This document shows, piece by piece, positions 1 through 5,534 of a stretch of DNA of 5,534 nucleotides. The stretch comes from CAYMEV01 sp964431655 [NCBI: uncultured bacterium] (GTDB lineage Bacteria; CAYMEV01), in assembly GCA_964431655.1 (NCBI GenBank), contig CAYSKJ010000191.1, positions 1-5,534 of the forward strand, in the 5' to 3' direction. The translations under genes were made by a program, and so were the position numbers. Position 1 is the first letter of the stretch. Each line of letters starts with the position of its first letter. Under the pieces are notes generated by a model. That model had not been told where the DNA came from and ran no database searches. It saw only the letters and a program-made list of their open reading frames with translations.

Positions 1-787
1 TGAAGGGGGCGAAATTTGCATCAAGGCTGTCCTCGATTAAAACCAGCATGGATTCGGCCTCAACCTTTGCTCCCCTGCTGTTCTGATCATAATTAAGTAT
101 AATTCCCCTGTAAAGAGCATCAAAGGAGGAAGAAACCGAATCATGCCTGAACATCCTGCTTTCAGCTCCCGTCTTTATATCAACGGCTATGGTTATCCGT
201 TTGTGAACCTCAAGCTTCCTTTCTGCAGGATTATACTGGAAGGGAAATATGCCCAGTCTTGCAACATATACATCACGCAGGACGCCTGCATCCCCCAGGG
301 TGATTATATCCTGCGGGTATGTCTGACTGCTTTTGTAGAACTCGCTGTCGGCATAAAATGGATATTTGAACCCCGGGTTGTCCCTGTTTGGCATCTGCTG
401 TTTCGGGTATATTATAACATCTTCAAAGGTCACAGTATCCTTTTCAATAATATAATACCTGAACTCTGAATCAAAGGGCAGTTGAAGCATCCTTCCGGTC
501 TGGGGAAGCTCGGCTTTTCCGATATCCTGAAGGCTGAAGGCATCAGGCATGGAAAGCCGTGTATAATCAACCCCTTTTTCATTTTGTGTATCAGCATAAA
601 AGCCCTTGAGCAGAACCTCAATTATAAGGCTGTCTCCCCTGGACTCCACAACCCTGATAACTGGTGCGCTGTTTTCACTGCCGTCATCAAAGGCCACCCA
701 GCCCCTCTCGGGCATACTGCCTGCATAAAGCAGGCAGCTGAAGGCTGTAAAAACCAGGACGGCAAAAAATAAACTTAGTTTCTTCAT
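1..787 (-). CDS. Gingipain-like (peptidase C25 family) secreted protease, N-terminal 262 residues; runs off the left edge
   Basis: The frame opens at ATG 787-785 and stays open for 262 codons to the window edge, so the 3' part is missing. The product starts with a Sec signal peptide (K2-K3, hydrophobic core about 4-20, probable cleavage after LLYA at residue 22). Residues about 25-205 look like a C25 propeptide: the segment VARLGIFPFQYNPAERKLEV (175-194) closely matches the PLTIFPLKYNPSTERLMV segment of the complete protease next door. From about 245 the beta strand SMLVLIEDSLDANFAPF resembles the entry strand of the C25 catalytic domain; the catalytic His and Cys would lie beyond the window. 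It sits 21 bases downstream of that protease with its own ribosome-binding site, so it is probably co-transcribed and paralogous. The prodomain assignment is strong. That the protein is an active protease is inferred from the domain order, since no catalytic residue is visible. A lipoprotein start at C18 is unlikely because A-F-S is a poor lipobox. Confidence 0.88.
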   Translation of the reverse strand, partial: MKKLSLFFAVLVFTAFSCLLYAGSMPERGWVAFDDGSENSAPVIRVVESRGDSLIIEVLLKGFYADTQNEKGVDYTRLSMPDAFSLQDIGKAELPQTGRMLQLPFDSEFRYYIIEKDTVTFEDVIIYPKQQMPNRDNPGFKYPFYADSEFYKSSQTYPQDIITLGDAGVLRDVYVARLGIFPFQYNPAERKLEVHKRITIAVDIKTGAESRMFRHDSVSSSFDALYRGIILNYDQNSRGAKVEAESMLVLIEDSLDANFAPF

Positions 788-793
788 AATTAA

Positions 794-799
794 CTCCTT
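794..799 (-). promoter_or_regulatory. Ribosome-binding site of the downstream protease gene
   Basis: The minus strand reads AAGGAG, then six bases, then ATG at 787. It lies inside the 21-base gap after the TAA stop (811-809) of the upstream protease gene. It fixes the start of the partial protease and supports independent translation from a shared mRNA. Confidence 0.85.
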
Positions 800-808
800 A
801 TGAAATTT

Positions 809-3800
809 TTATTGATCCTCAAATAGTACAACAGCCATATCCGATGCATATATCCCTGCAAGAAGCCTCTCCCAGGATGCTTCAGCTGTTTTATACAGAT
901 ATATGAACCCGCTGGCTTTGCTTGATAGAATTATGTCATCCACATCTTCCTGGCTGAAGTTTCCAAAGATCATACGGTCAAAGGATGCTGCAATCAGCAG
1001 GTTCCATGTCTGGTTTGAAGGCTGGTAATAGTAGGTCCTTCCGGCAATGCAGGTAAAAATCTCTTCAATTGCGTCCCCGTTAATATTGCCTGAATAAAGC
1101 TCTGCATCAGCATCAGGAGCTACCACAAGGATTCTCATCCACTGAAAGGCGCGGTTTTCTGACTTTGAGATCCAGGCAAAGGATTCGGTTATATCGTTCA
1201 GAATATCAAAGCACGGGACTGAGCCCTTATCTGCTGATTTAACCTTTGCGCTGTAATTCATTATATATATGCCTGCACCATTAAAGGCTGTTATCAGCTC
1301 AGCATAGCCGTCACCGTCTATATCGGCCTTAGAAAGCTTTGAAGGTGCAAGGGAGACAGCCATGGAGAACTGGCTTTCAGCAAACTGGTATATATAACCG
1401 GCATTAATCCCCTGAAATACCAGGAAGAGTTCATCAACGCCGTTCTTATATATGTCAACAGCCTGTATCAGGTCAGCAGTCTGGGTCGTAAGGGCAACCC
1501 AGGTCCCCTTGTCCGGGCTGAACTGCCATGTGGATTTGTCTTTGGAGTATTCCCATTTATACAGCCCGAATCCGTCCAGGGAAGCTATGAGGGTTTTCTG
1601 GCCTGTACCGCTTATATCAGCCAGTTCAAAATCATTCACTGCTGCTGTTGTAATGAGGTTAAAACCTGTAAAATCATAAAAATAAAGCCCTGAGCCTGCA
1701 AAATAAGCCACATATTCAGACCTTCCGTCGCCGGTGATATCCCCGGCGACTATCTTGTCAGCATAATTGCCGTTCATCATCAGAGACCAGGTTGAACCCT
1801 TCTCTTCAAAAACAATGGGCTTGCTTTCACTGTATTCCCAGCTGTATATGGCCGGGAAGTCGGCATTAAGGCTTATCATGGCCTTGTCAAGGTCCAAGGG
1901 GGGATTATCGCCGGCCAGACCAAGCTTCAGGTTTATAAAGTTATTGGTGGTATAGACGGTAGGTGTATTGCCCGTTGTCCAGTTCAGAGGGTCGCCGTAA
2001 CCTGAATCAGTATAGCCGTATATTGATCTCTTGGTAGAGGTTGGGGTCCAGAAAACCTTTCCGCCCGGGGATGCCCAGCTGGAGTTGTTAAAAGAGAAAT
2101 CCACCATCAGGTTTTGAGTACCATCATATTCAAATGGCGCAGAGAAAACAAACTCATTCCAGCCGGTTTCGCTGATTGTGGTTGTATTCTGGTAAACTAC
2201 AGTCCAGCCTGTTGTCTCAAATACAGCGGAGGATTCATAATCAGCCTTGGTTGTGTGCTTCATCCGTATTGTCCAGTTGGTCATGGCAAGGGAAGGCAGG
2301 GAAGAAACATTAATGGACAGGCTGTTTATCGTCATAGGCGCATTTCCCAGGTCTGAAGCCTGGTATATGACCTGAGTCCTGTTATCCTCATAATAGGTAT
2401 AGAGAGGGGCATTGGTTATTTCTGTGGTTCCATTGCCGACAACCAGGGTATTCAGGGTGCTGAAATTATAACAGGCGGTTTCGGTCTGGTTTCCTGCGCT
2501 GTCCTGGGCAGTCACCTTATAATAATACCTTGTGTTCGGAGCCAGGCCGGTAATGACCTTGCCGTGGGCTGTCACATAGGATGTGCTTACATCCACGGTA
2601 TTCGTAAGGCTTGAGCATGAAAGGCCGTAGCTGATGGATGATATGGCGTTTTCACCTGTATTAAAGGTAATGTGAGCGCTGTCCCCGGAAATACTGCCGG
2701 CTGCAACATCTGTAATGGACGGGCCCTGGCAGTCAACCACAGCGGTGTCGGTCTTATATTCAGCCCTGGTTTTCTTGCTCCCGGTATCCTCATCATAGTA
2801 GGTAACAGTCAAAGTATCGTTATGGGCAACAGCTATGCCAGTTCCCAGCAGTATGGAGCCCTCAAAGACACCGTCGGTGCTGGTTTCATAAAGGGTCAGG
2901 GTTACTCCTGAGGGATTTGTGGTGGAGCTGACATTTACATTATGGGTCCCTTCCCCGCTCAGATCCGAATCGGAGAGGGTGATGACAGCAGTGGATGTAC
3001 AGCTGTATATATCAGCATCAAAGCTTACTATACCATCAGAAGCAGAGCCTATAAGAATGGTTTTTTCATAATTTACAATATTGGGATGGGTAACCACCAG
3101 GAGGAAATCACCGCTGGAGCTCAAAGGAGAATCAAGGGTTACAGTGGCGGTACCGGAAGCATTGGTCCTGGATGCCCCCCTTATTCCCAGTGCCGGATTA
3201 TAGGCGCTGACTATGGCATTTTCCACTGCGCCCTTGCTGTCGCTGACCGTAACCTGGAAGCTTCCAGTACCCACCGGAAGCAGGTCGGGGGAAACAACTG
3301 AGGGAGTTACAGGCGAAGCCGAGGGAACAAAGGTCGTTCCGTCGCCGAAAACAACGTACATATCCATGTAATACCGGGACTGGCCCCTTCCTGAATAGTA
3401 ATTCCATAATAGAACCTTGGAGTAGTTTGTGTTCTGGTCCAGGGTATGCATGCCATCAAAGAAGGCATCCCATGACCTTCTTGCAAGGTAGTCATCCTCA
3501 TCCCAGTAAGAGGAATTGGATGCTCCCCAGTAGGCAAAACCCGCATTGTCCGCCCTGATAAAGGCCTCGCCGATGCACTCGTCATAGGTGTTGAACTGGG
3601 CGCTGAGACAGCAGTTGCCCACGGCAAAGAAATACATGTTCTGGTTGGTAAGGGCATTTACATTGGAAACAGTAATATTTGTACTGCTTCCAAAAGCCCA
3701 GACAGTCTGACTGCAGTGGGCTGAGTAGTTTGCAACTATCTTTCCTGCATTCATTGAGGCTATCACCTGGGATGCTGTTGCACCGTCGGAATATGCATAT

Positions 3801-5059
3801 AGTTTATCGTAATCCCATCCATTGGGGTCTAAATGGGTGGAAGCAACATAATTGAAGGTCCCTTCCCCAACGTGCGAGTAACTGGAGTCATAGCCGGCGG
3901 CAAGGGCCACGTCGGTCATCCAGGACAAATTGGAGTTCTGGTACTGTTCATAATAAAGGAGTTTGCCCAGGTAGATGCTGAGGTCTCCTGCGGTCCTGAC
4001 AGAAATCCTGCTTATCCCGGCATCGGGAAAGTAATCGGATCCGTCAAGGTAAACAAAGTAAACATCCGCTGCAGTCCCAGAACTGGCTCCCGTATAGGTG
4101 GGTATGGTATCGGAATCACCGACCAGGATGACGCTGGCAGGCGGTACGGCCCAGTTGTCATAGGCATCCTGTATATAGCTCTGTATGCCTCCGGTTGTGG
4201 AACCATTGGTGATATCAGACTGCTGAGTCACGGTAACGATATATCCCTTCTTTTCCTTCCATTCCACAAAAGAAGACAGCCCTGAGTATAATGCATCAGC
4301 TGTGATGATGAGAATGCCCTCATCGTCAAATCCCTTTGCTCCGGCAGATTCCTTAAGCTCGCTGCTGCCTATGGAAGCAGAGTCGTATATCCTGCTGAAG
4401 CTGGATTCATACCTTTTTATAATCCGTGCAGTCTTTTCCATGTCTGAGTTTTTCAGCTCTATGGTAATATTTATATCCGTATAGACCATGAGCCTTTCTG
4501 TTGATGGATTGTATTTTAACGGGAATATGGTAAGGGGAAGAAGTCTTTTGCCCCTGGCCCTTATCTCATCGTTTACCTTTATAAACTCTTCGGGCATATA
4601 GGATTTTGCCCTGTATTTCTCTTTATTTATTATAAACCCGGGGATCTCTGCTTCCGGGTCCTTAGGAACAGGCAGCTGTACAGGATACAGGCGCTCTGCT
4701 CCCGTTTCAGCCAGCAGGTCAATCTCTGCAGCCTTACCCAAAGTATAGGTAACAGTATATTCAGCTGATTCCGGTATCTGCACCAGCTTGTAGTAGACCG
4801 GGAACTTCGGGTCTCCGTATTCTCCGTATACAGAACCGTCTTCAAAACTCAGCTCCGCATAGACCCGGCCTTCTTTTACATGGGTCCTGTAGAACATGCC
4901 TTCTATACCCGCTTTGATCATAATTTTCTCGGGAGAATACCTCTCAACTGATACTCCCTGGGGAGTATCGCTTTCTGCCTCTATAAACCCGTCATATGAA
5001 TATGCATTGAAGGAAAGGCAGAGTATGACTAGGAAAACAACCAAATGAACCTTTTTCAT
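809..5059 (-). CDS. Secreted multidomain gingipain-family cysteine protease (peptidase C25) with Ig-like, Fn3, beta-sandwich and FG-GAP-like propeller modules
   Basis: The product is 1416 residues, complete, starting at ATG 5059 behind AGGAGG. Residues 1-21 are a Sec signal peptide, with cleavage likely after AYS. Residues about 35-205 form the prodomain, including PLTIFPLKYNPSTERLMV. Residues about 248-580 form the C25 catalytic domain: strand GILIITADALYSGLSSFVEW, then ILVGDSDTIP (311-320), SDYFPDAGISRISVRT (341-356), and probable catalytic His448 (NYSAHCSQT) and Cys484 (GNCCLSAQF). C484 and C495 are 11 apart, as I recall for C244 and C255 of gingipain R. The tail contains: an Ig-like domain about 585-670; a second beta domain 687-777 (DSDLSGEG...TSTDGVFEGSI) with cysteines C687 and C777 at its ends; a fibronectin type III-like domain about 780-868; a jelly-roll-like sandwich about 870-1050; and FG-GAP-like repeats about 1059-1416. 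The likely role is extracellular proteolysis; substrate specificity cannot be read. No type IX sorting domain, LPXTG or transmembrane anchor is seen at the C-terminus, which ends VLFEDQ. It is probably the first gene of an operon with the protease fragment downstream. Confidence 0.93.
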   Translation of the reverse strand: MKKVHLVVFLVILCLSFNAYSYDGFIEAESDTPQGVSVERYSPEKIMIKAGIEGMFYRTHVKEGRVYAELSFEDGSVYGEYGDPKFPVYYKLVQIPESAEYTVTYTLGKAAEIDLLAETGAERLYPVQLPVPKDPEAEIPGFIINKEKYRAKSYMPEEFIKVNDEIRARGKRLLPLTIFPLKYNPSTERLMVYTDINITIELKNSDMEKTARIIKRYESSFSRIYDSASIGSSELKESAGAKGFDDEGILIITADALYSGLSSFVEWKEKKGYIVTVTQQSDITNGSTTGGIQSYIQDAYDNWAVPPASVILVGDSDTIPTYTGASSGTAADVYFVYLDGSDYFPDAGISRISVRTAGDLSIYLGKLLYYEQYQNSNLSWMTDVALAAGYDSSYSHVGEGTFNYVASTHLDPNGWDYDKLYAYSDGATASQVIASMNAGKIVANYSAHCSQTVWAFGSSTNITVSNVNALTNQNMYFFAVGNCCLSAQFNTYDECIGEAFIRADNAGFAYWGASNSSYWDEDDYLARRSWDAFFDGMHTLDQNTNYSKVLLWNYYSGRGQSRYYMDMYVVFGDGTTFVPSASPVTPSVVSPDLLPVGTGSFQVTVSDSKGAVENAIVSAYNPALGIRGASRTNASGTATVTLDSPLSSSGDFLLVVTHPNIVNYEKTILIGSASDGIVSFDADIYSCTSTAVITLSDSDLSGEGTHNVNVSSTTNPSGVTLTLYETSTDGVFEGSILLGTGIAVAHNDTLTVTYYDEDTGSKKTRAEYKTDTAVVDCQGPSITDVAAGSISGDSAHITFNTGENAISSISYGLSCSSLTNTVDVSTSYVTAHGKVITGLAPNTRYYYKVTAQDSAGNQTETACYNFSTLNTLVVGNGTTEITNAPLYTYYEDNRTQVIYQASDLGNAPMTINSLSINVSSLPSLAMTNWTIRMKHTTKADYESSAVFETTGWTVVYQNTTTISETGWNEFVFSAPFEYDGTQNLMVDFSFNNSSWASPGGKVFWTPTSTKRSIYGYTDSGYGDPLNWTTGNTPTVYTTNNFINLKLGLAGDNPPLDLDKAMISLNADFPAIYSWEYSESKPIVFEEKGSTWSLMMNGNYADKIVAGDITGDGRSEYVAYFAGSGLYFYDFTGFNLITTAAVNDFELADISGTGQKTLIASLDGFGLYKWEYSKDKSTWQFSPDKGTWVALTTQTADLIQAVDIYKNGVDELFLVFQGINAGYIYQFAESQFSMAVSLAPSKLSKADIDGDGYAELITAFNGAGIYIMNYSAKVKSADKGSVPCFDILNDITESFAWISKSENRAFQWMRILVVAPDADAELYSGNINGDAIEEIFTCIAGRTYYYQPSNQTWNLLIAASFDRMIFGNFSQEDVDDIILSSKASGFIYLYKTAEASWERLLAGIYASDMAVVLFEDQ
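812..1885 (-). repeat. FG-GAP/VCBS-like repeat region (C-terminal propeller) encoded within the protease gene
   Basis: This stretch encodes residues 1059-1416. At least six units share the pattern of a turn D-x-x-G-D-G-x-x-E, a hydrophobic strand, then an aromatic strand such as GLYFYDF. The turns are at 1107-1115 (DITGDGRSE), 1148-1156 (DISGTGQKT), 1202-1210 (DIYKNGVDE), 1246-1254 (DIDGDGYAE), 1325-1333 (NINGDAIEE) and 1367-1375 (NFSQEDVDD). The first and fourth keep the full calcium-binding loop and the others are partly degraded. Two further units without a loop may exist near 1060-1080 and 1283-1308. The final strand (ASDMAVVLFEDQ) could pair with the first unit to close a seven- or eight-bladed propeller. 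The repeats are diverged at DNA level, so they look old. Such propellers usually mediate binding to proteins or glycans; a binding role here is inference. Confidence 0.72.
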
Positions 5060-5064
5060 GAGTT

Positions 5065-5070
5065 CCTCCT
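5065..5070 (-). promoter_or_regulatory. Ribosome-binding site of the large protease gene
   Basis: The minus strand reads AGGAGG, five bases, then ATG at 5059, a near-perfect anti-16S match at ideal spacing. It picks this ATG as the start, and the signal peptide follows directly. Confidence 0.9.
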
Positions 5071-5089
5071 GTTTTATTATTTATTTGTT

Positions 5090-5185
5090 CTATGTGAAAG
5101 AATTATTTTCCATTTCATTATATAAAGAAAATATTCCAGCATCTTGACAATGTTTCATTTTATTAGGGGGAGAGAAAGGCTCCAT
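5090..5185 (-). CDS. Possible 31-codon leader ORF in the 5' untranslated region (hypothetical)
   Basis: ATG at 5185 opens a 31-codon frame ending at TAG (5092-5090), 30 bases before the large protease start. An AAAGGA/GGAAGG sequence lies 3-6 bases upstream of the ATG, an acceptable ribosome-binding site. The peptide begins MEPFSPPNKMKHCQDAG and is mostly polar, with no signal peptide, membrane segment or codon run typical of an attenuator. Short ORFs arise easily by chance in such DNA. The case for translation rests only on the ribosome-binding site and its position inside the predicted leader. Confidence 0.2.
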   Translation of the reverse strand: MEPFSPPNKMKHCQDAGIFSLYNEMENNSFT

Positions 5186-5218
5186 TATCCTTCCTTTGAA
5201 AGAAAACGGAAAATAACA

Positions 5219-5245
5219 ATTATAATCGTCTGTACAGCTGTCCAA
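5219..5245 (-). promoter_or_regulatory. Weak second promoter candidate containing a CTGTACAG palindrome
   Basis: On the minus strand TTGGAC (5245-5240) is followed after only 15 bases by TATAAT (5224-5219). The -10 box is perfect but the spacer is shorter than normal, so this is weaker than the candidate further upstream. Between the boxes lies the perfect 8-base palindrome CTGTACAG (5230-5237), the kind of site a dimeric regulator could bind, although an 8-mer palindrome is easily met by chance. Confidence 0.25.
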
Positions 5246-5269
5246 TTTTACTACGCTATATAACTTTAT

Positions 5270-5286
5270 TCCTAACAGAATTAGGA
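5270..5286 (-). other. Perfect hairpin at the predicted 5' end of the protease transcript
   Basis: TCCTAA and TTAGGA pair over six bases around a five-base loop. The predicted start of transcription, about seven bases past the TATACT box, falls near 5294, so the hairpin would begin within the first ten nucleotides of the mRNA. It could be a 5' stabilising stem or, as DNA, an operator overlapping the start site. The stem is A/T-rich and short. Confidence 0.35.
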
Positions 5287-5300
5287 CTTTAATCTTTGCA

Positions 5301-5329
5301 AGTATAACACATTTTTCAAAATAATGCAA
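5301..5329 (-). promoter_or_regulatory. Sigma-70-like promoter of the protease operon
   Basis: The minus strand has TTGCAT (5329-5324) as -35, a 17-base spacer, and TATACT (5306-5301) as -10. Each box has one or two departures from TTGACA and TATAAT, and the spacer is optimal. It points at the large protease gene and predicts a start near 5294, leaving a leader of about 235 bases before the ATG. It is the best-matching promoter seen in the gap. Confidence 0.55.
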
Positions 5330-5396
5330 GAGTAATTAACATAATTTCTGCAGTTTTTTTATAAATAAGGGCAGGCCCCGTTTTCCGGCAGTTTAC

Positions 5397-5415
5397 AGCA
5401 GGAAGGAAGCCTGCT
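5397..5415 (-). terminator. Hairpin downstream of the DUF5648-like gene; possible weak terminator
   Basis: AGCAGG and CCTGCT form a perfect six-base G/C-rich stem with a seven-base loop, starting 20 bases after the TAA stop at 5438-5436. No U-run follows on the minus strand, so it is not a classical intrinsic terminator. It may protect the 3' end of the mRNA or terminate with help. The promoter candidate downstream fits a transcription boundary here. Confidence 0.3.
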
Positions 5416-5435
5416 CCATTCGTTGACTTATCTAA

Positions 5436-5534
5436 TTATAAGCCTATTACATAAAAGGATATACCCTCATAGGTCCAGCTGGGAAGCTGCATGACAGCAT
5501 CCCGCTCTGCTTCGCTTATGGTATAGAGATGGCC
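5436..5534 (-). CDS. C-terminal 32 residues of a DUF5648-like repeat protein; 5' part beyond the window
   Basis: The minus-strand frame from the right edge reads GHLYTISEAERDAVMQLPSW, then TYEGISFYVIGL, then TAA at 5438-5436. The pattern H-[LF]-Y-T-x-S-E-A-E-R-D-A-V, W-x-Y-E-G-I-x-[FY]-Y-V is the one I know from the ends of DUF5648 repeats, found in secreted and surface proteins, often attached to hydrolase or adhesin domains. The function of the repeat is unknown. Only the tail is visible, so the size and main domain of the protein cannot be told. Its orientation matches the proteases downstream, but the gap of 376 bases with a promoter and a hairpin suggests a separate transcription unit. 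Confidence 0.7.
   Translation of the reverse strand, partial: GHLYTISEAERDAVMQLPSWTYEGISFYVIGL

Larger units (their letters stand above)
5060..5435. other. AT-rich intergenic region upstream of the protease operon
   Basis: These 376 bases separate the DUF5648-like gene from the large protease gene. The region is visibly richer in A and T than the flanking genes. It holds a promoter candidate, a hairpin near the predicted transcript start, a palindrome, a possible small ORF and a hairpin behind the upstream gene, each listed separately. No tRNA, recognisable riboswitch or mobile element was seen. Confidence 0.8.

Noticed and set aside
143-772. Plus-strand open frames of 108 and 96 codons (143-469 and 482-772), and a minus-strand 63-codon frame (430-621)
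   Set aside because: They overlap the partial minus-strand protease, whose frame has a signal peptide, a ribosome-binding site and a clear C25 prodomain motif. The alternative products show no recognisable domain.
728-787. Lipoprotein signal in the partial protease (C18)
   Set aside because: The residues before C18 are A-F-S, which do not fit the lipobox, while LLYA at 19-22 is a good signal peptidase I site.
3833-4285. Plus-strand frame of 150 codons inside the large protease gene
   Set aside because: It is antisense to the well-supported C25 catalytic domain. Its Gly/Ile/Val-rich product mirrors the opposite coding strand and resembles no family.
5117-5149. TTGTCA followed by TATAAT on the minus strand as a promoter close to the protease ATG
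   Set aside because: The spacer is 22 bases, too long for a standard sigma-70 promoter. A -35 at the proper distance would read AAGATG. It remains possible only as an activator-dependent site.
5144-5149. TTGACA on the plus strand as a -35 box
   Set aside because: At 17 bases downstream the sequence is GGGGAG, not a -10 box, and no plus-strand gene follows.
5090-5329. 79-codon minus-strand frame using a TTG start at 5329
   Set aside because: The TTG is the first part of the -35 box of the promoter candidate and has no ribosome-binding site. Only the shorter ATG frame at 5185 has any support.
5340-5400. GC-rich stretch at 5370-5391 as an intrinsic terminator stem
   Set aside because: GCC and GGC pair for only three bases around mismatches, so no stable stem forms. 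The T-run at 5353-5360 reads as A on the minus strand and comes after, not as a U-tract.

Overview
All genes in this window lie on the minus strand, so the biological order runs from right to left. Three genes are visible. (1) The last 32 codons of a gene entering at the right edge (5436-5534), whose C-terminus resembles the end of a DUF5648-type repeat. (2) One complete, very long gene (809-5059) for a secreted 1416-residue protein with a gingipain-family (peptidase C25) catalytic domain followed by a stack of beta-sandwich modules and a C-terminal beta-propeller-like region. (3) The first 262 codons of a second gingipain-like gene (1-787) that runs off the left edge. Genes 2 and 3 are 21 bases apart, each has a strong Shine-Dalgarno sequence, and they almost certainly form an operon of two paralogous secreted cysteine proteases.

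The 376-base gap at 5060-5435 is AT-rich. It holds a good sigma-70-like promoter for the protease operon (TTGCAT, 17 bases, TATACT at 5301-5329). It also contains a perfect small hairpin just after the predicted transcription start, a long leader of about 235 bases with a possible 31-codon ORF, and a hairpin downstream of the DUF5648-like gene.

The organism cannot be fixed from this window. Sec-type signal peptides, classical AGGAGG ribosome-binding sites, a sigma-70-like promoter, frequent AGG/ATA codons and the C25/Fn3/FG-GAP architecture all point to a bacterium. C25 proteases of this mosaic kind are known from the Bacteroidota/FCB group, Deltaproteobacteria-like lineages, Planctomycetes and several uncultured candidate phyla. 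No type IX secretion C-terminal domain is recognisable on the complete protease, which argues mildly against a Porphyromonas-type export route.

Working model (inference): both proteases are exported through Sec with an N-terminal prodomain that is later removed. The complete one carries adhesive or substrate-binding modules and acts outside the cell on protein substrates. The most notable points are the variant catalytic neighbourhood (A-H-C and N-C-C in place of the G-H-G and A-C of gingipain R), the C-terminal propeller, and the tandem arrangement. No CRISPR array, tRNA, rRNA, insertion sequence or phage gene was seen.
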